64,000 nucleotides of DNA. Origin: Nostoc sp. LEGE 12450 (lineage in GTDB: Bacteria; Cyanobacteriota; Cyanobacteriia; Cyanobacteriales; Nostocaceae). Shown piece by piece: positions 53,222 through 62,210 of this stretch. The position numbers were made by a program, and so were the translations under genes. Position 1 is the first letter of the stretch, and every line of letters begins with the position of its first letter. The stretch lies in contig NZ_JADEXU010000010.1 of assembly GCF_015206895.1 (NCBI RefSeq), forward strand, positions 25,313-89,312. The letters run 5' to 3'. The notes beneath the pieces were generated by a model that saw nothing but the letters and a program-made list of their open reading frames with translations, ran no database searches and was not told the origin of the DNA.

Positions 53222-53587
53222 CTATGCTTCAGGTCGAGATTGACTGGTTTCCCCCAGCCAACGTAAGCTAAGGTTTCCATTATTGTTGTCGTGTTCTTCT
53301 CCATAATAATAAACCATACAATAAATATACGTGCCTTCTTGAGGCCACTGAGCATAATCTAGGGGTAGTGGTTTACACTCCTCTTTGTAGTGAAAAATAG
53401 GCCCAATATGAATTAAACCTATATACCTATAGGAATCCTTTGGAAAATCATCGACTTCTATAAATATGCCAAAAGGTTTAATTTTTCCTACTTTTGCCCA
53501 AAACTTACGACCAATGGGAAATTGCTGCTTAAGCAGTAACCAGTGTTCTTTCCTAAGTAGCCGCCATTGTTCTTCATTCATTTTCAT
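53222..53587 (-). CDS. Small S1-domain-like protein
   Basis: Protein of 121 residues with FPIGRKFWAKVGKIKPFGIFIEVDDFPKDSYRYIGLIHIGPI, an S1-type RNA-binding strand pattern (G-x-V-x-x-I-x-x-F-G-x-F-V/I-E...G-L-I/V-H). The rest, YAQWPQEGTYIYCMVYYYGEEHDNNNGNLSLRWLGE, carries the usual S1 C-terminal strand (V-x-x-Y/V...L-S-L). An N-terminal helix of about 25 residues is basic. Probably binds RNA; nothing more can be said. Isolated, between dnaX and the glycosyltransferase; neighbours unrelated. Confidence 0.7.
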   Translation of the reverse strand: MKMNEEQWRLLRKEHWLLLKQQFPIGRKFWAKVGKIKPFGIFIEVDDFPKDSYRYIGLIHIGPIFHYKEECKPLPLDYAQWPQEGTYIYCMVYYYGEEHDNNNGNLSLRWLGETSQSRPEA

Positions 53588-53795
53588 CAGGAGTCTCAGG
53601 CACGAAAGTCAGCATTTAAAAAAGAGATTACACTTGTAAGATTTTTGGCTTTGCACTAACTATAATTTACGATTTAGCACTCTCAAACCTATTTATTTAC
53701 TCAGTATAAACTACACAGTAGTATCAACTTAATTGACCTGAAGTGAGATACTTTCATCGCTACAATGTTACTATCAGTGGCGAAGTTTTTCAGTG

Positions 53796-53838
53796 AAAAA
53801 AGCAGGAGGCAGAGGGCATTATTCCTCCTACCTCCTGC
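53796..53838 (-). terminator. Rho-independent terminator of the glycosyltransferase
   Basis: On the minus strand GCAGGAGG (53838-53831) pairs with CCTCCTGC (53809-53802), followed by six T (53801-53796). It lies about 30 bases after the glycosyltransferase stop. The arms GCAGGAGG also resemble dispersed repeats. Confidence 0.7.
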
Positions 53839-53866
53839 CTCTGTTATTTTTAATTCCCCAAAGGGG

Positions 53867-55273
53867 CTATTCCCCATTCCCCGTATGCAAGGTTTTCACC
53901 CATTTTAAGCGTTTTGGTCTTACTGACATCCGGGCAGTAGTACTGCTCATGACGACTAACCAGTGCAACATATATAAACTGCCACGTAGGGTTTGCACTA
54001 GCATCGTAAGATATGTAGAAAGTGAGAATTTCTGATCTTGACGTATGCGCGTTAGACCTGTGTACATCCCTACCATTGACATGGTAACGGACAAGCCTGT
54101 AATGGGACTTAACATTGGTGGACGATGACGGGCGATCGCCATCAACAAATCTGGTACTGCTGCTGTAGGCAAGATATACATAATCAGCATAAAAATCAGC
54201 AAATCCCAGCTTTTGCGCGTTCCCATGCGGTTTTTGAGAATTAAATCCCAATAATCCAGATAGCGTTGATAACCGCCTTCTGCCCAACGGTTGCGTTGAT
54301 GCCAAAGTGCGATCGCATTTGTCACACCTTCTTCTTGCACTGCTGGATGGAAAACACACTCAATATCCCACTTATCTAAATGCAAGCGGATTGTCAAATC
54401 TAAATCATCGGTAATAGTTTCCTCATTCCAGCCACCGCAGCTTTCCAAGGCTGAACGCCGGACAAATTGACCATTACCCCGCAGTTCGCCAATACCACCA
54501 AGGGCAGTGCGCTGTTGCTGAAACCAGGTATCAAGTGCCATTTCGGCCATTTGCCCCTTAGTCCAAAAATTATCTTTGGCGTTGGTGATCGCTTTTCGCA
54601 CCTGCACCGCCCCCACCTTTTCTCTCTGAAATAAAGGTATTACCTGTTGCAGCAAATCTGGTGTCACTTGGGCATCAGCATCAAATACTGCTATAATATC
54701 GCCCTTTGTTAGAGGCAACACCTGATTCAACGCCCCTGATTTGCCGCCACTAGCTTCTGCTGAACGCCTTAATACTTTCAGTTGATCGTGTTTCTGCTCT
54801 AGTTCTGCTAATAAATGTGGCGTGCTATCACTGCTGTGATCGTCAATAATCCATACTTCATACTGCCCACCTGGATATTCCAGATTACAAAGATTTTTGA
54901 CTAATTTTGCAATTACTGCTTCTTCATTTTTCGCAGCCACTAATACAGATACAAAGGGCAAATCTCCCTGTATTTCTTTTGGATAGCGACGGGATTTAGT
55001 AAACACGACCACCAAGGCATGAAATCCTAGAATGGTGGTCAGTCCTAGAATAAATATGGAAGCCCAAGAAACTAAATGTAGAGCGATCGTGCCACTCCAG
55101 ACGATAGTCAAGACTAGAGCTGCTTTACCTCTACGACCTTGAAACCGGGATGGTAGAGACACAGGATCTGTCTCTAACACTGACTCCTCATCTACCGATA
55201 GGTCAGACAACAAGGAGTTGAGCGGATCAAGCTCTTGATAAGAATCTTCTTCGGGCCAGGAATTCGCTGGCAT
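53867..55273 (-). CDS. Membrane glycosyltransferase family 2 (cellulose synthase-like)
   Basis: Protein of 468 residues. The N-terminal cytoplasmic tail of about 40 residues is acidic. Two hydrophobic segments follow (GKAALVLTIVWSGTIALHLVSW and ILGLTTILGFHALVVVF), then the GT-A domain with VSVLVAAKNEEAVIAKLVKNL, VWIIDDHSSDSTP, the metal-binding FDADAQV, ITDDLDLTIRL (base Asp) and QRNRWAEGG, the processive GT2 motif. At least three more hydrophobic segments end the protein. Probably transfers a sugar to a polysaccharide or glycolipid across the membrane; donor unknown. A large leader lies upstream. Confidence 0.92.
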   Translation of the reverse strand: MPANSWPEEDSYQELDPLNSLLSDLSVDEESVLETDPVSLPSRFQGRRGKAALVLTIVWSGTIALHLVSWASIFILGLTTILGFHALVVVFTKSRRYPKEIQGDLPFVSVLVAAKNEEAVIAKLVKNLCNLEYPGGQYEVWIIDDHSSDSTPHLLAELEQKHDQLKVLRRSAEASGGKSGALNQVLPLTKGDIIAVFDADAQVTPDLLQQVIPLFQREKVGAVQVRKAITNAKDNFWTKGQMAEMALDTWFQQQRTALGGIGELRGNGQFVRRSALESCGGWNEETITDDLDLTIRLHLDKWDIECVFHPAVQEEGVTNAIALWHQRNRWAEGGYQRYLDYWDLILKNRMGTRKSWDLLIFMLIMYILPTAAVPDLLMAIARHRPPMLSPITGLSVTMSMVGMYTGLTRIRQDQKFSLSTYLTMLVQTLRGSLYMLHWLVVMSSTTARMSVRPKRLKWVKTLHTGNGE

Positions 55274-55690
55274 AGGTTAGGTTGCTTGATTCAAAAACCA
55301 GTATTTGTCTACAGTTAGTAATTTTACGGACAAATATCCCTAAGCTACTTTTCCCGATTTTAATCGGAATGGGCAAACTGCAATACCCGCTATCCCTAAG
55401 CCAAAAGCCGCCGGGACCACTTTTGTTGTCACTGTCACTCTGGGTAATTACTTAGCATTAACCACGTTTGCTACTCTTAGACAGAGGCTTGATTCCTTTG
55501 ATACCCACTTGGGCAGGAAGCATCTAAAGTCGGACTTTCTCTAATGAGAACTCCGGTTTAGGCAAAGTGATACCAAGGTGACAGCAGCTTGTGTTGGGAG
55601 AAACAGCAATAATAACATCCACAACTTTAATAGTGTGGGTTTTTCATGTTATGTTATTGCGCCCATCTGCAATCAAAGTTAATGCAGCCT
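55274..55690 (-). promoter_or_regulatory. Long structured leader of the glycosyltransferase gene
   Basis: About 400 bases precede the gene with no frame of note but GC-richer, non-repetitive text that could fold, for example CCGATTTTAATCGG at 55354-55367. The minus-strand run containing AGAGAAAGTCCGAC, GTGGTCCCGGCGGCTTTTGG and CTTAGGGATAGCGGGTATTG looks like an ordered RNA. It does not match any riboswitch consensus I can recall (checked against c-di-GMP-I and c-di-AMP). On the plus strand CCACAACTTTAATAGTGTGG then GTTTTT near 55619-55644 could also terminate an opposite transcript. Confidence 0.35.
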
Positions 55691-55843
55691 TATTGTAACC
55701 GAAATTTTAATATTTCTTAGCAGTAACTTCATTTATGGAGTATAAGAAGAGGCAGAGGGGCGGGGAGTAGTCTTTCAAGGGGAAATTATTGAACAAGTCT
55801 TCCCCCTCTTCCTTGTCTCTTCTTGATGCCCAATTCCCACTTG

Positions 55844-55890
55844 CCCTGAGCGTAAGCTTCGCTTAACGCGTAGCGTCTCGTGAAGGGATT
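55844..55890. repeat. Short GC-rich dispersed repeat
   Basis: GAGCGTAAGCTTCGCTTAAC followed by GCGTAGCGTCTCG contains overlapping palindromes (AAGCTTCGCTT, GCGTAGCG) of the same vocabulary as 10203 and 22095. Located just left of the MITE-like element. Confidence 0.5.
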
Positions 55891-55906
55891 CCCAATGCCA
55901 CCTGCT

Positions 55907-56027
55907 GCCCAATACTTTTCGGTTAAGGGGGAAAGGGGAAAGGGAAAAGGTTTGAATTTCCCTTTCCCCTTTAACCTTTCCCCAGACCAAAAGAGAGATT
56001 ATTGGGTTTAACCGAAAAGTATTGCCC
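55907..56027. mobile_element. MITE-like element with 17-bp terminal inverted repeats
   Basis: CAATACTTTTCGGTTAA (55910-55926) is exactly inverted at 56008-56024, giving an element of about 115 bases. Inside are purine-rich and pyrimidine-rich arms (GGGGAAAGGG... and CCCTTTCCCC...) that are also partly self-complementary. GCCC flanks both sides (55907-55910 and 56024-56027), a possible short target duplication that overlaps the end bases. No coding capacity. It looks like a non-autonomous transposable element; the mobilising transposase is not in this window. Confidence 0.65.
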
Positions 56028-56135
56028 TGCTCCCCACTCTCTATTTCTACTGTGTGCTTTAGACACATCTTTTGGGAACACTACTAACATCCACTAATAT
56101 CCCTAGTTGCCAGCTAACTTGAGGAATATTTAACC

Positions 56136-56510
56136 ATGTCTATTGAGCAACTCCAGCCTGCTAATCAACAACAAGCCAGTGTTTACTTACCTTACGTCCA
56201 AGGCACTAAGCGCAATTTTTTACCCTATGCCATCAGTCTTTATCAAAAAGGGGTTTTGGAGGGACACCGGAAGATAGAAGCTAGCGAACATGTCCCCTTT
56301 GTCGCATCTTGGAATGTTGCTACTTTACCCTCAGACTTAACTCGTTGCCGAATTCAGTTTGATGGCAATGCTGACTTGAGTTACGAACTTATGATGGCCA
56401 GTTTCGAGTTTATTAATTTTTTAATTGAAGTTATGGACAACTATAAACGCCATCGCTTAACCGATTTCTCACAACCGTTTTACCGCAAGCTACTGCGTAT
56501 AGATGATTGA
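56136..56510 (+). CDS. Conserved cyanobacterial hypothetical protein
   Basis: A 124-residue protein I do not recognise by function. It is soluble, with an N-terminal Gln-rich start (QLQPANQQQASVYLPYVQGTKRNFLPYAISLYQKG), then ASWNVATLPSDLTRCRIQFDGNADLSYELMMASFEFINFLIEVMDNYKRHR. No signal peptide or membrane segment. Composition and codon use fit the neighbours and no metal or catalytic motif stands out. It is flanked by the MITE-like element upstream and two hairpins downstream (56519-56542 and 56592-56622), so it is its own transcription unit. Confidence 0.75.
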   Translation: MSIEQLQPANQQQASVYLPYVQGTKRNFLPYAISLYQKGVLEGHRKIEASEHVPFVASWNVATLPSDLTRCRIQFDGNADLSYELMMASFEFINFLIEVMDNYKRHRLTDFSQPFYRKLLRIDD

Positions 56511-56518
56511 TTAAATTC

Positions 56519-56548
56519 AGCCGGACTTTTGCTAGTTCGGCTCGGTTT
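56519..56548 (+). terminator. Terminator after the 124-residue gene
   Basis: AGCCGGAC (56519-56526) pairs with GTTCGGCT (56535-56542), with one wobble, followed by CGGTTTT. It begins nine bases after the stop. Confidence 0.6.
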
Positions 56549-56591
56549 TAAAACTATCCTGTGTGATTATAAAACTTATCTGCTTCTCACC

Positions 56592-56622
56592 TTAAAAACA
56601 TCTTCTATGAAGATGTTTTTAA
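56592..56622. terminator. Bidirectional 14-bp hairpin
   Basis: TTAAAAACATCTTC and its exact complement are separated by TAT; the 3' arm itself supplies T5 in each direction. It lies between the plus-strand 124-residue gene and the minus-strand PEP-CTERM gene. Confidence 0.7.
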
Positions 56623-56776
56623 AGTTTAATTTATTACTCACCTGGGCAACTATTAAGTCACAGCTACATGAAACCTTACTTACCTAACTCTATAAGTTAG
56701 AAAAACCTTGGTTTTGGTTATTTCACGGAGATGGACTCAGCTTTGTGTAGTAATCACTCTTAGTCATACAATACTT

Positions 56777-57586
56777 TCAAAATATCTTCTTAGGGCAGAT
56801 GTGTTTTTTTCTTTTCAAAACCATACCAAAACCAGCTACCAAAAAGGTGCCGAGAACGCTAGTGGGTTCTGGAATAGAAGTTTCATCAATAGGTACTTTG
56901 ATTCTTAAATTCGCCAGGGTAGCGTTAGTGATGTTCAAGGATGTTACTGTTGGCGAACCTGGGATATCAGACTGGAAATCAAAGACTGTAGGAGTTGAGC
57001 TACCATTGGCATCGCTATATCGCACTCCATATCCACTTACTTCAAAAGTGCCCTGATACTGCTTTCCGGTGTCTGGATCGGTGACAGTACCACTGTATAA
57101 GGCTTTTATGAAATTAAATTCATCCTGAACTACTCCTTGAAATTTGGTTCCTGCTAATTGTCCTTGGTATTTATAGGGTGTCAACTGACCACCAGAGAGA
57201 ACCGGCGATGTGAGAACACCATCGAACGAGACAAAGGGAATACCTTTAAAGTCAACAAAGTAATGCAGACTCCCATCAGAGCGTGTTTCTACCTGTAAAT
57301 AGTCTGACTGGTATACAGGAACATAATTAGGATTATTGTTAGTACCTAAGTTCCGGTAATAAGTTCCAGTGTCATCCGTATCAATACGAGTAATACTGTT
57401 ATTGAAATTGGGATTATTTCTGGGAAGTTCGATTGTTCCTGATAATGTGCCAGTGCTTTCAATTGTGATGAATTGAGCAGCAAAAGCACTTGCTCCACTT
57501 AAAGCAATCGTCATTGCTGCTAAACAACTGCCACTAAGAATTGCACCACCTAGCTTAATCCCTGATGAACTTACTTTCATTAACAA
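56777..57586 (-). CDS. PEP-CTERM sorting-domain protein
   Basis: Exported protein of 269 residues. It has an N-terminal signal peptide (MKVSSSGIKLGG then hydrophobic CLAAMTIALSGASAFA). A beta-rich middle follows without catalytic motifs (SGTIELPRNNPNFNN, QGVVQDEFNFIKALYSGTVTDPDTGKQYQGTFEVSGYGVRY), and the C-terminal tripartite tail has PEPTS, a hydrophobic stretch LGTFLVAGFGMVL and basic KRKK. This tail is recognised by exosortase (EpsH/XrtA), which anchors proteins in the envelope; no exosortase gene is in this window. The start is Met1 or Met3. A short extra tail (HICPKKIF) after KRKK is unusual. Confidence 0.88.
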   Translation of the reverse strand: MLMKVSSSGIKLGGAILSGSCLAAMTIALSGASAFAAQFITIESTGTLSGTIELPRNNPNFNNSITRIDTDDTGTYYRNLGTNNNPNYVPVYQSDYLQVETRSDGSLHYFVDFKGIPFVSFDGVLTSPVLSGGQLTPYKYQGQLAGTKFQGVVQDEFNFIKALYSGTVTDPDTGKQYQGTFEVSGYGVRYSDANGSSTPTVFDFQSDIPGSPTVTSLNITNATLANLRIKVPIDETSIPEPTSVLGTFLVAGFGMVLKRKKHICPKKIF

Positions 57587-57844
57587 CTTGCTCCTTGAAG
57601 CGCCGATATAAACACACCTAATGCGCTAAGATTTATTTAACAATTTTCTCAGGCACAGTTTATTATTCCCAAGTTTGTGAAGTAAGCTTCATCGAAAAAA
57701 ATATTTTAATCAAAAGCGGAAATATTTTGTCTAGATTGTGCTTAAACTTAAATAAGATTTATCATAAGCCTATTAATTTTAGTTTTTTTAGCTGAATTTA
57801 ACTAGCGTTTATTCTGTACAATCAAGTAATATAGATAAATTTTT

Positions 57845-58477
57845 CTAACTATTCTCTAAGCTTAATAAACTACTAATCAGTTTAGGCAAGCCTCTACAGC
57901 AGGGATTTGAATGCTCAGATAATTCATTCCGTTCTATCTGCTTTGCCATCTTCTCAGCACGTTGAATCGCTTGTTCAGTTAATGATTTCAATGGTTTTGG
58001 ATACAAGCACATTGATTTGTCATAGTTGGGTATATGCTTGCCGAGTAAATTAACTAACCTATCACGATTGATTTGTGCAAAATGGTCTTGAAAGTGAATT
58101 AAATACCAGAGTTTAAAACAAGGATTTGTAATTGCGAGATTAATCTTTTGGCTTGTAGCCCGATTTATTGCACTTTGCCAATTTTCCAGACTCTTTTCAA
58201 TATGCTCATCTCCATCAAAAACAGCCCAAGCCTCATCTTCTTTACTCCACTGCTGGTTATCTTCTCTCTGCTGTCGTTCTTCAATGAGTCTTTCAATAAT
58301 GCTACGTGGATCAGTTTTGTTTTGATGAGGCAATACAATAATATCTAAAGTTGATGAACGTAATTCATTGCGGATACTATTGAAATAAATTGGTTCTGTT
58401 TTACTTCCTTCACAAGCAATTAGTATTTTCTGAGCAATATTCCTGCTAGGTGGACGACGATTTAACTTTCTTGGCAC
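57845..58477 (-). CDS. RloB-family (AbiLii-like) Toprim-type protein
   Basis: Protein of 210 residues. It has KILIACEGSKTEPIYFNSIRNEL near the N-terminus (G-x-K/T-E-P-x-Y-F) and AWAVFDGDEHIEK (D-x-D) mid-sequence, the RloB arrangement, with an acidic cluster as in Toprim nucleases. It starts with GTG at 58477, which overlaps by one base the TAG stop of the upstream ATPase gene (TAGTG), a sign of translational coupling. RloA/RloB and AbiL systems pair such a protein with an ABC/RecF-type ATPase and block phage by abortive infection. This is the second gene of the pair; because the ATPase is frameshifted, coupling may be lost. Confidence 0.85.
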   Translation of the reverse strand: MPRKLNRRPPSRNIAQKILIACEGSKTEPIYFNSIRNELRSSTLDIIVLPHQNKTDPRSIIERLIEERQQREDNQQWSKEDEAWAVFDGDEHIEKSLENWQSAINRATSQKINLAITNPCFKLWYLIHFQDHFAQINRDRLVNLLGKHIPNYDKSMCLYPKPLKSLTEQAIQRAEKMAKQIERNELSEHSNPCCRGLPKLISSLLSLENS

Positions 58478-59774
58478 TACTCATCACCCTGTAAAATCAT
58501 TTCCTCTTCAGATGGGAGAAACGGAACGGCTCCAAAACGACCATCTAAATAAGCTTTATCAATTGCCAAATCATTTCGCACATGAAAATCAGTTAGAGGA
58601 TACAACTCAGTGCTTTGATCATCTCGCTTTTGTGTAAACCAAATTTGATCGCGGCGTAACAAGTTATTTCTTTGTAAGGTATTATCGTGACTAGTTAAAA
58701 TCAGTTGAGCGTTTTTGGGATTGGTTTTAGGATTTTGAAATATTCTGATAATACTTTTTACAATATTAGGATGAATATTTGTACCTAATTCATCAACAAT
58801 TATCAATCTGCCTATGTTCAGAGACGCTACTATGCGGAATGCCAAGTAAAATAAACTCTGAGTACCAAGAGACTCTTCATCTAAAAGCCACTGTATTTCG
58901 TTACCCTCATGAGTATTATGTATAGCATATATATTGTATCCAATCCCTTCGTTAGATTTTTTTTAAATTCTATTCGGGACAGCCCCGTATCGAATTTTTG
59001 TACAATATTCAATGTTTTTTCAAGTAATTTATTGAATCCCGAAGTATTTTTTTGAATATCCGTAATTTCAGATAAATATAAGTTTTCACTTCCCAAATTA
59101 ATTCCAAGCCAGCGAGTTTCTAACCAGTTTATAAAAGACTCAATTATATTTACTTTTAATTTTACTAATGTACTAATAAATAGCTCATTTTCTCTAATGT
59201 TATCCTTAAGTTGATTATGCGCCCCAGCAAAATCTTCACCAGTTTTCCATATAAACTTTTTGTTATATTCATTCCATTGGCGATGAAATAAACGTCGTGG
59301 GCGCTTAGTTGTATTTAAAGCATAGTCCAATTTTTCTAAGAGTATTTGATTTTGATTAAGTGTTAGAGAATAAGTATAAATAGCATTGTTAAATATAGTT
59401 CTTAACTCAAATTTTGTAGCGTTATGAATAGAGATACTATCTAATTTAAAAGGGTCTAATTTTGCATATTTAAAGATTCTCTGCAATGTCACTGCTCCCT
59501 GCGTACCATGAGCCATCATGAGCAATAAATAATCGAGAGCTTGGATAACATTACTTTTACCTGAAGCATTAGCTCCAAAAATTGCAAGAACAGGTAAAAG
59601 TTCAATGTCCCACCCTTCAACATGATATCCAGGTGCAATTTCATGATCTGGCTTTACCCGTTTGCTTTTGCTACTTTGGCTTGTCTGACGATCGCTTCGT
59701 TTTTGAGCAACCGCACTTAGGGTTACAGGTTCTTTAATTGAGCGGTAGTTTTCGACCGTAAAATCTACAAGCAT
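58477..59774 (-). pseudogene. AAA (RloA/AbiLi-like) ATPase gene, frameshifted in a poly-T tract
   Basis: Two overlapping-frame pieces give one protein of about 432 residues if the eight-T tract at 58957-58964 (eight A in the coding strand) is read as nine. The first piece has the Walker A GANASGKSNVIQALDYLLLMM; across the join comes KSNEGIGYNIYAIHNTHEGN, then EEIQWLLDEESLGTQSLFYL (ABC signature-like). The second piece has LIIVDELGTNIHPNIV (Walker B), LTSHDNTLQ (H-loop) and an acidic tail. As written, piece one ends after about 298 codons at TAG and piece two has no start of its own near the join. Either decayed, phase-variable, or a sequencing error. AT-rich compared with the GTPase gene beside it. 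Confidence 0.85.
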
Positions 59775-59989
59775 AATTCAACGCTCACAGGCAGCTTTTT
59801 GTGATTTATTCACGTAAATATTATCTTAAAGTTAGGCAAATCTCCACTCTCATCACAACACATCAGATGAAATAGTAGCCAGTGCGAGCTATTATTACAC
59901 TTTAAATACACGCAGTACTCCAGAACTCACCACCAGATTTAGATCGACAATAGCAATATAAGAAATCTAAGCAAAGCAGGTATGGGGCA

Positions 59990-61909
59990 ATGGTGCGATT
60001 AAAACCGTGGCAGTGGGCCGTTCTGGCAATCCCGATCGCGTTTATCATTATTTTTTTACTGGTAGCCGCCGGTTCGCAAATTCACGCCTGGGGTATTAGT
60101 TGGATTTGGGGTGTATTCACCCTCCTATTCGTTGGTTGGCGCTGGCTACTCGTAAAATGGACTCAACCAGCTGTTAACCAAGTGGAAGCTGTATTAGCTC
60201 AAGTTCAAGAAGAATTAGAATCGGCAGCAGAGGATACAGTTAGACCCCCAGTAGGAAGCGATGTCACAAAGCTTGCAGAAACCGCCCTTCAAGAGATTCT
60301 GCAAGCGTCACAAAGCGATCGCCCGATTTGGGAAGACTGGCAAACTTTTTGGACACGATGCCAGGATTTGGTTGTAGCGATCGCTCATATCTATAATCCT
60401 CAAATTCAATATCCCCTGCTGAATATTTACGTCCCCCAGGCTTATGGGCTGATTCGGGGAACAGTGGATGATATGGATCAGTGGATGCAAAAATTATCCC
60501 CAGTTCTTAATCAGGTGACGGTTGGACAAGCATACCAAGGATATGAGGTCTACCGGAAGTTGGAACCATCGGCTCGAAAATTTTGGAAAGCTTGGAACTG
60601 GGCACAGTGGCTTTTAAATCCGGTGGCGGCGGTGGCAAAACAAGCTAGTCAGGGTTCTAGTAACCAAGCAACTCAACAATTATTGGGGAATTTGAACCAG
60701 CTATTTAGGGAAGCTGCTCTGAAAAACTTGTGTCGGCAAGCGATCGCACTCTACGGGCGTAGCACATTACCAGTTTCAGCAACTGTAGTATCTACACCAA
60801 CTTTACCCAAGGCAAAAACCCAAACACTCCGAGAAATCCTCACTCAAGCTCAACCAGCCGAGGTAGTTGAGCAAAAACCCGTGAATATTCTACTGGTGGG
60901 GCGCACAGGTTCAGGAAAAAGTAGCCTGATTAACACGCTATTTCAGGCAGATTTAGCAGCCGTTGATGTTTTGCCCAGTACGGATCGCATTCAAAATTAT
61001 CAATGGCAAACTCAAAGTGGTGAAACATTGACGCTTTTGGATACACCTGGCTACGAACAAGTCAACCATGCCGATCTGCGAAACCTGGTGCTTGATTATG
61101 CTATCGATGCAGATTTGCTGCTGTTAGTCACCCCTGCCCTCGATCCTGCCCTGCAAATGGATGTAGACTTTCTGCAAGACATCAAAGCAGAAGTTGCAGA
61201 TTTACCTGCGATCGCGATCGTCACTCAGGTAGATCGGCTGCGTCCCATCCGCGAATGGCAACCGCCTTATGATTGGGAATGGGGCGAACGTCCAAAAGAA
61301 ATTGCCATTCGAGAAGCTACTGAGTATCGCGCCAAATTGCTGGGAAAATTCTGTAATCTAGTTCTACCCCTGGTTACAGGTGACAGCAAAACAGGTCGAG
61401 TTGCCTGGGGAGTGGAGGCGCTTTCACTGGGATTAGTAGATGCGATCGCACCTACCAAGCAACTCCGTCTCGCCCGATTTTTGCGTAACCTTGAAGCCCG
61501 TACCGTCGCTGCTGCCAAAATCATCGACCACTATACCTTCCAGATGGCGACAACCCAGGGACTAACGGCATTGCTCAAAAGTCCCGTCCTCCAGTTTGTT
61601 TCTACGCTCTCAACCGGATCTCCAGCGCTAGCATATATGCTGGCAGAACAAATTCCCGTGGAACAGTTACCGATTGTGATTGGCAAACTCCAAATGGGAT
61701 ATGAGCTTTTCTCGCTCTTGAATACAGCTAACCCTAACCCGCTCAACTTTGAATTGCTATCCCTCTGGCCGCTACTGCTAGAAAATTCCACTTCACCCGA
61801 TCGCAATGCCTGGGCATTTGGTCATGCTCTAGTCGAGTACTGGACTCAGAATTTGACGGTTGAACAACTCCGGGAGCGATTTGAGTATTATCTGTCAATT
61901 GCCAAATAA
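59990..61909 (+). CDS. Membrane-anchored GTPase
   Basis: Protein of 639 residues. Two hydrophobic segments at the N-terminus (WAVLAIPIAFIIIFLLVAAG and ISWIWGVFTLLFVGWRWLL) precede a helical middle. A G domain follows with GRTGSGKSSLINTLFQ (P-loop), Thr in DRIQNY as a possible G2, LDTPGYE (G3) and VTQVDRL (G4, T-Q-V-D in place of N-K-x-D). The G5 region is not obvious. The C-terminal third is helical and fairly hydrophobic, similar to DUF697-type tails. G4 with Gln may change nucleotide specificity. Role unknown; dynamin-like or YcjF-like membrane GTPases are the closest class. Single gene, GC-richer than the RloAB pair. Confidence 0.85.
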   Translation: MVRLKPWQWAVLAIPIAFIIIFLLVAAGSQIHAWGISWIWGVFTLLFVGWRWLLVKWTQPAVNQVEAVLAQVQEELESAAEDTVRPPVGSDVTKLAETALQEILQASQSDRPIWEDWQTFWTRCQDLVVAIAHIYNPQIQYPLLNIYVPQAYGLIRGTVDDMDQWMQKLSPVLNQVTVGQAYQGYEVYRKLEPSARKFWKAWNWAQWLLNPVAAVAKQASQGSSNQATQQLLGNLNQLFREAALKNLCRQAIALYGRSTLPVSATVVSTPTLPKAKTQTLREILTQAQPAEVVEQKPVNILLVGRTGSGKSSLINTLFQADLAAVDVLPSTDRIQNYQWQTQSGETLTLLDTPGYEQVNHADLRNLVLDYAIDADLLLLVTPALDPALQMDVDFLQDIKAEVADLPAIAIVTQVDRLRPIREWQPPYDWEWGERPKEIAIREATEYRAKLLGKFCNLVLPLVTGDSKTGRVAWGVEALSLGLVDAIAPTKQLRLARFLRNLEARTVAAAKIIDHYTFQMATTQGLTALLKSPVLQFVSTLSTGSPALAYMLAEQIPVEQLPIVIGKLQMGYELFSLLNTANPNPLNFELLSLWPLLLENSTSPDRNAWAFGHALVEYWTQNLTVEQLRERFEYYLSIAK

Positions 61910-62210
61910 TTTGTCTGTGTTGAGGAATTAATGCCCGCATTTTCCATTCTGGTACGCCTGAATAGCGATTTTACTAGCCATGTTCCCCCAGTCTTATTAA
62001 ACACCACAAGTTGCATTAGCTCCTTTGGTCAACTAAGCATATTTATTTAATGGAGTATATTTATACCTGTAAAAAATAGAACGCAAAATGCGGTAACATC
62101 TCGTACTATTAACATCAAAGTTAAGATTACGATTAAGAGTAGGTGTCTGTTGAAACCTACCCGCTTTACCTGAGTTTTTATCCAGACATCCTTTTTGTTC
62201 GGAGTTATTT
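61910..62210. other. Intergenic region before the hybrid kinase
   Basis: A 301-base gap with no repeat or RNA recognised; it should contain the promoter of the hybrid histidine kinase. Confidence 0.3.

Noticed and set aside
53850..54359. 169-codon frame overlapping the glycosyltransferase
   Set aside because: It is a shadow of the GT2 gene: the GT2 frame has all catalytic motifs, this one none. Unlike the nested endonuclease, it shows no family signature.
55274..55690. c-di-GMP-I or c-di-AMP riboswitch before the glycosyltransferase
   Set aside because: GGGCAAAC occurs on the plus strand (wrong strand for the gene) and the remaining conserved positions do not fit either consensus.
55775..56068. 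97-codon minus frame
   Set aside because: Formed by the MITE-like element and GC-rich repeat, not protein-like.
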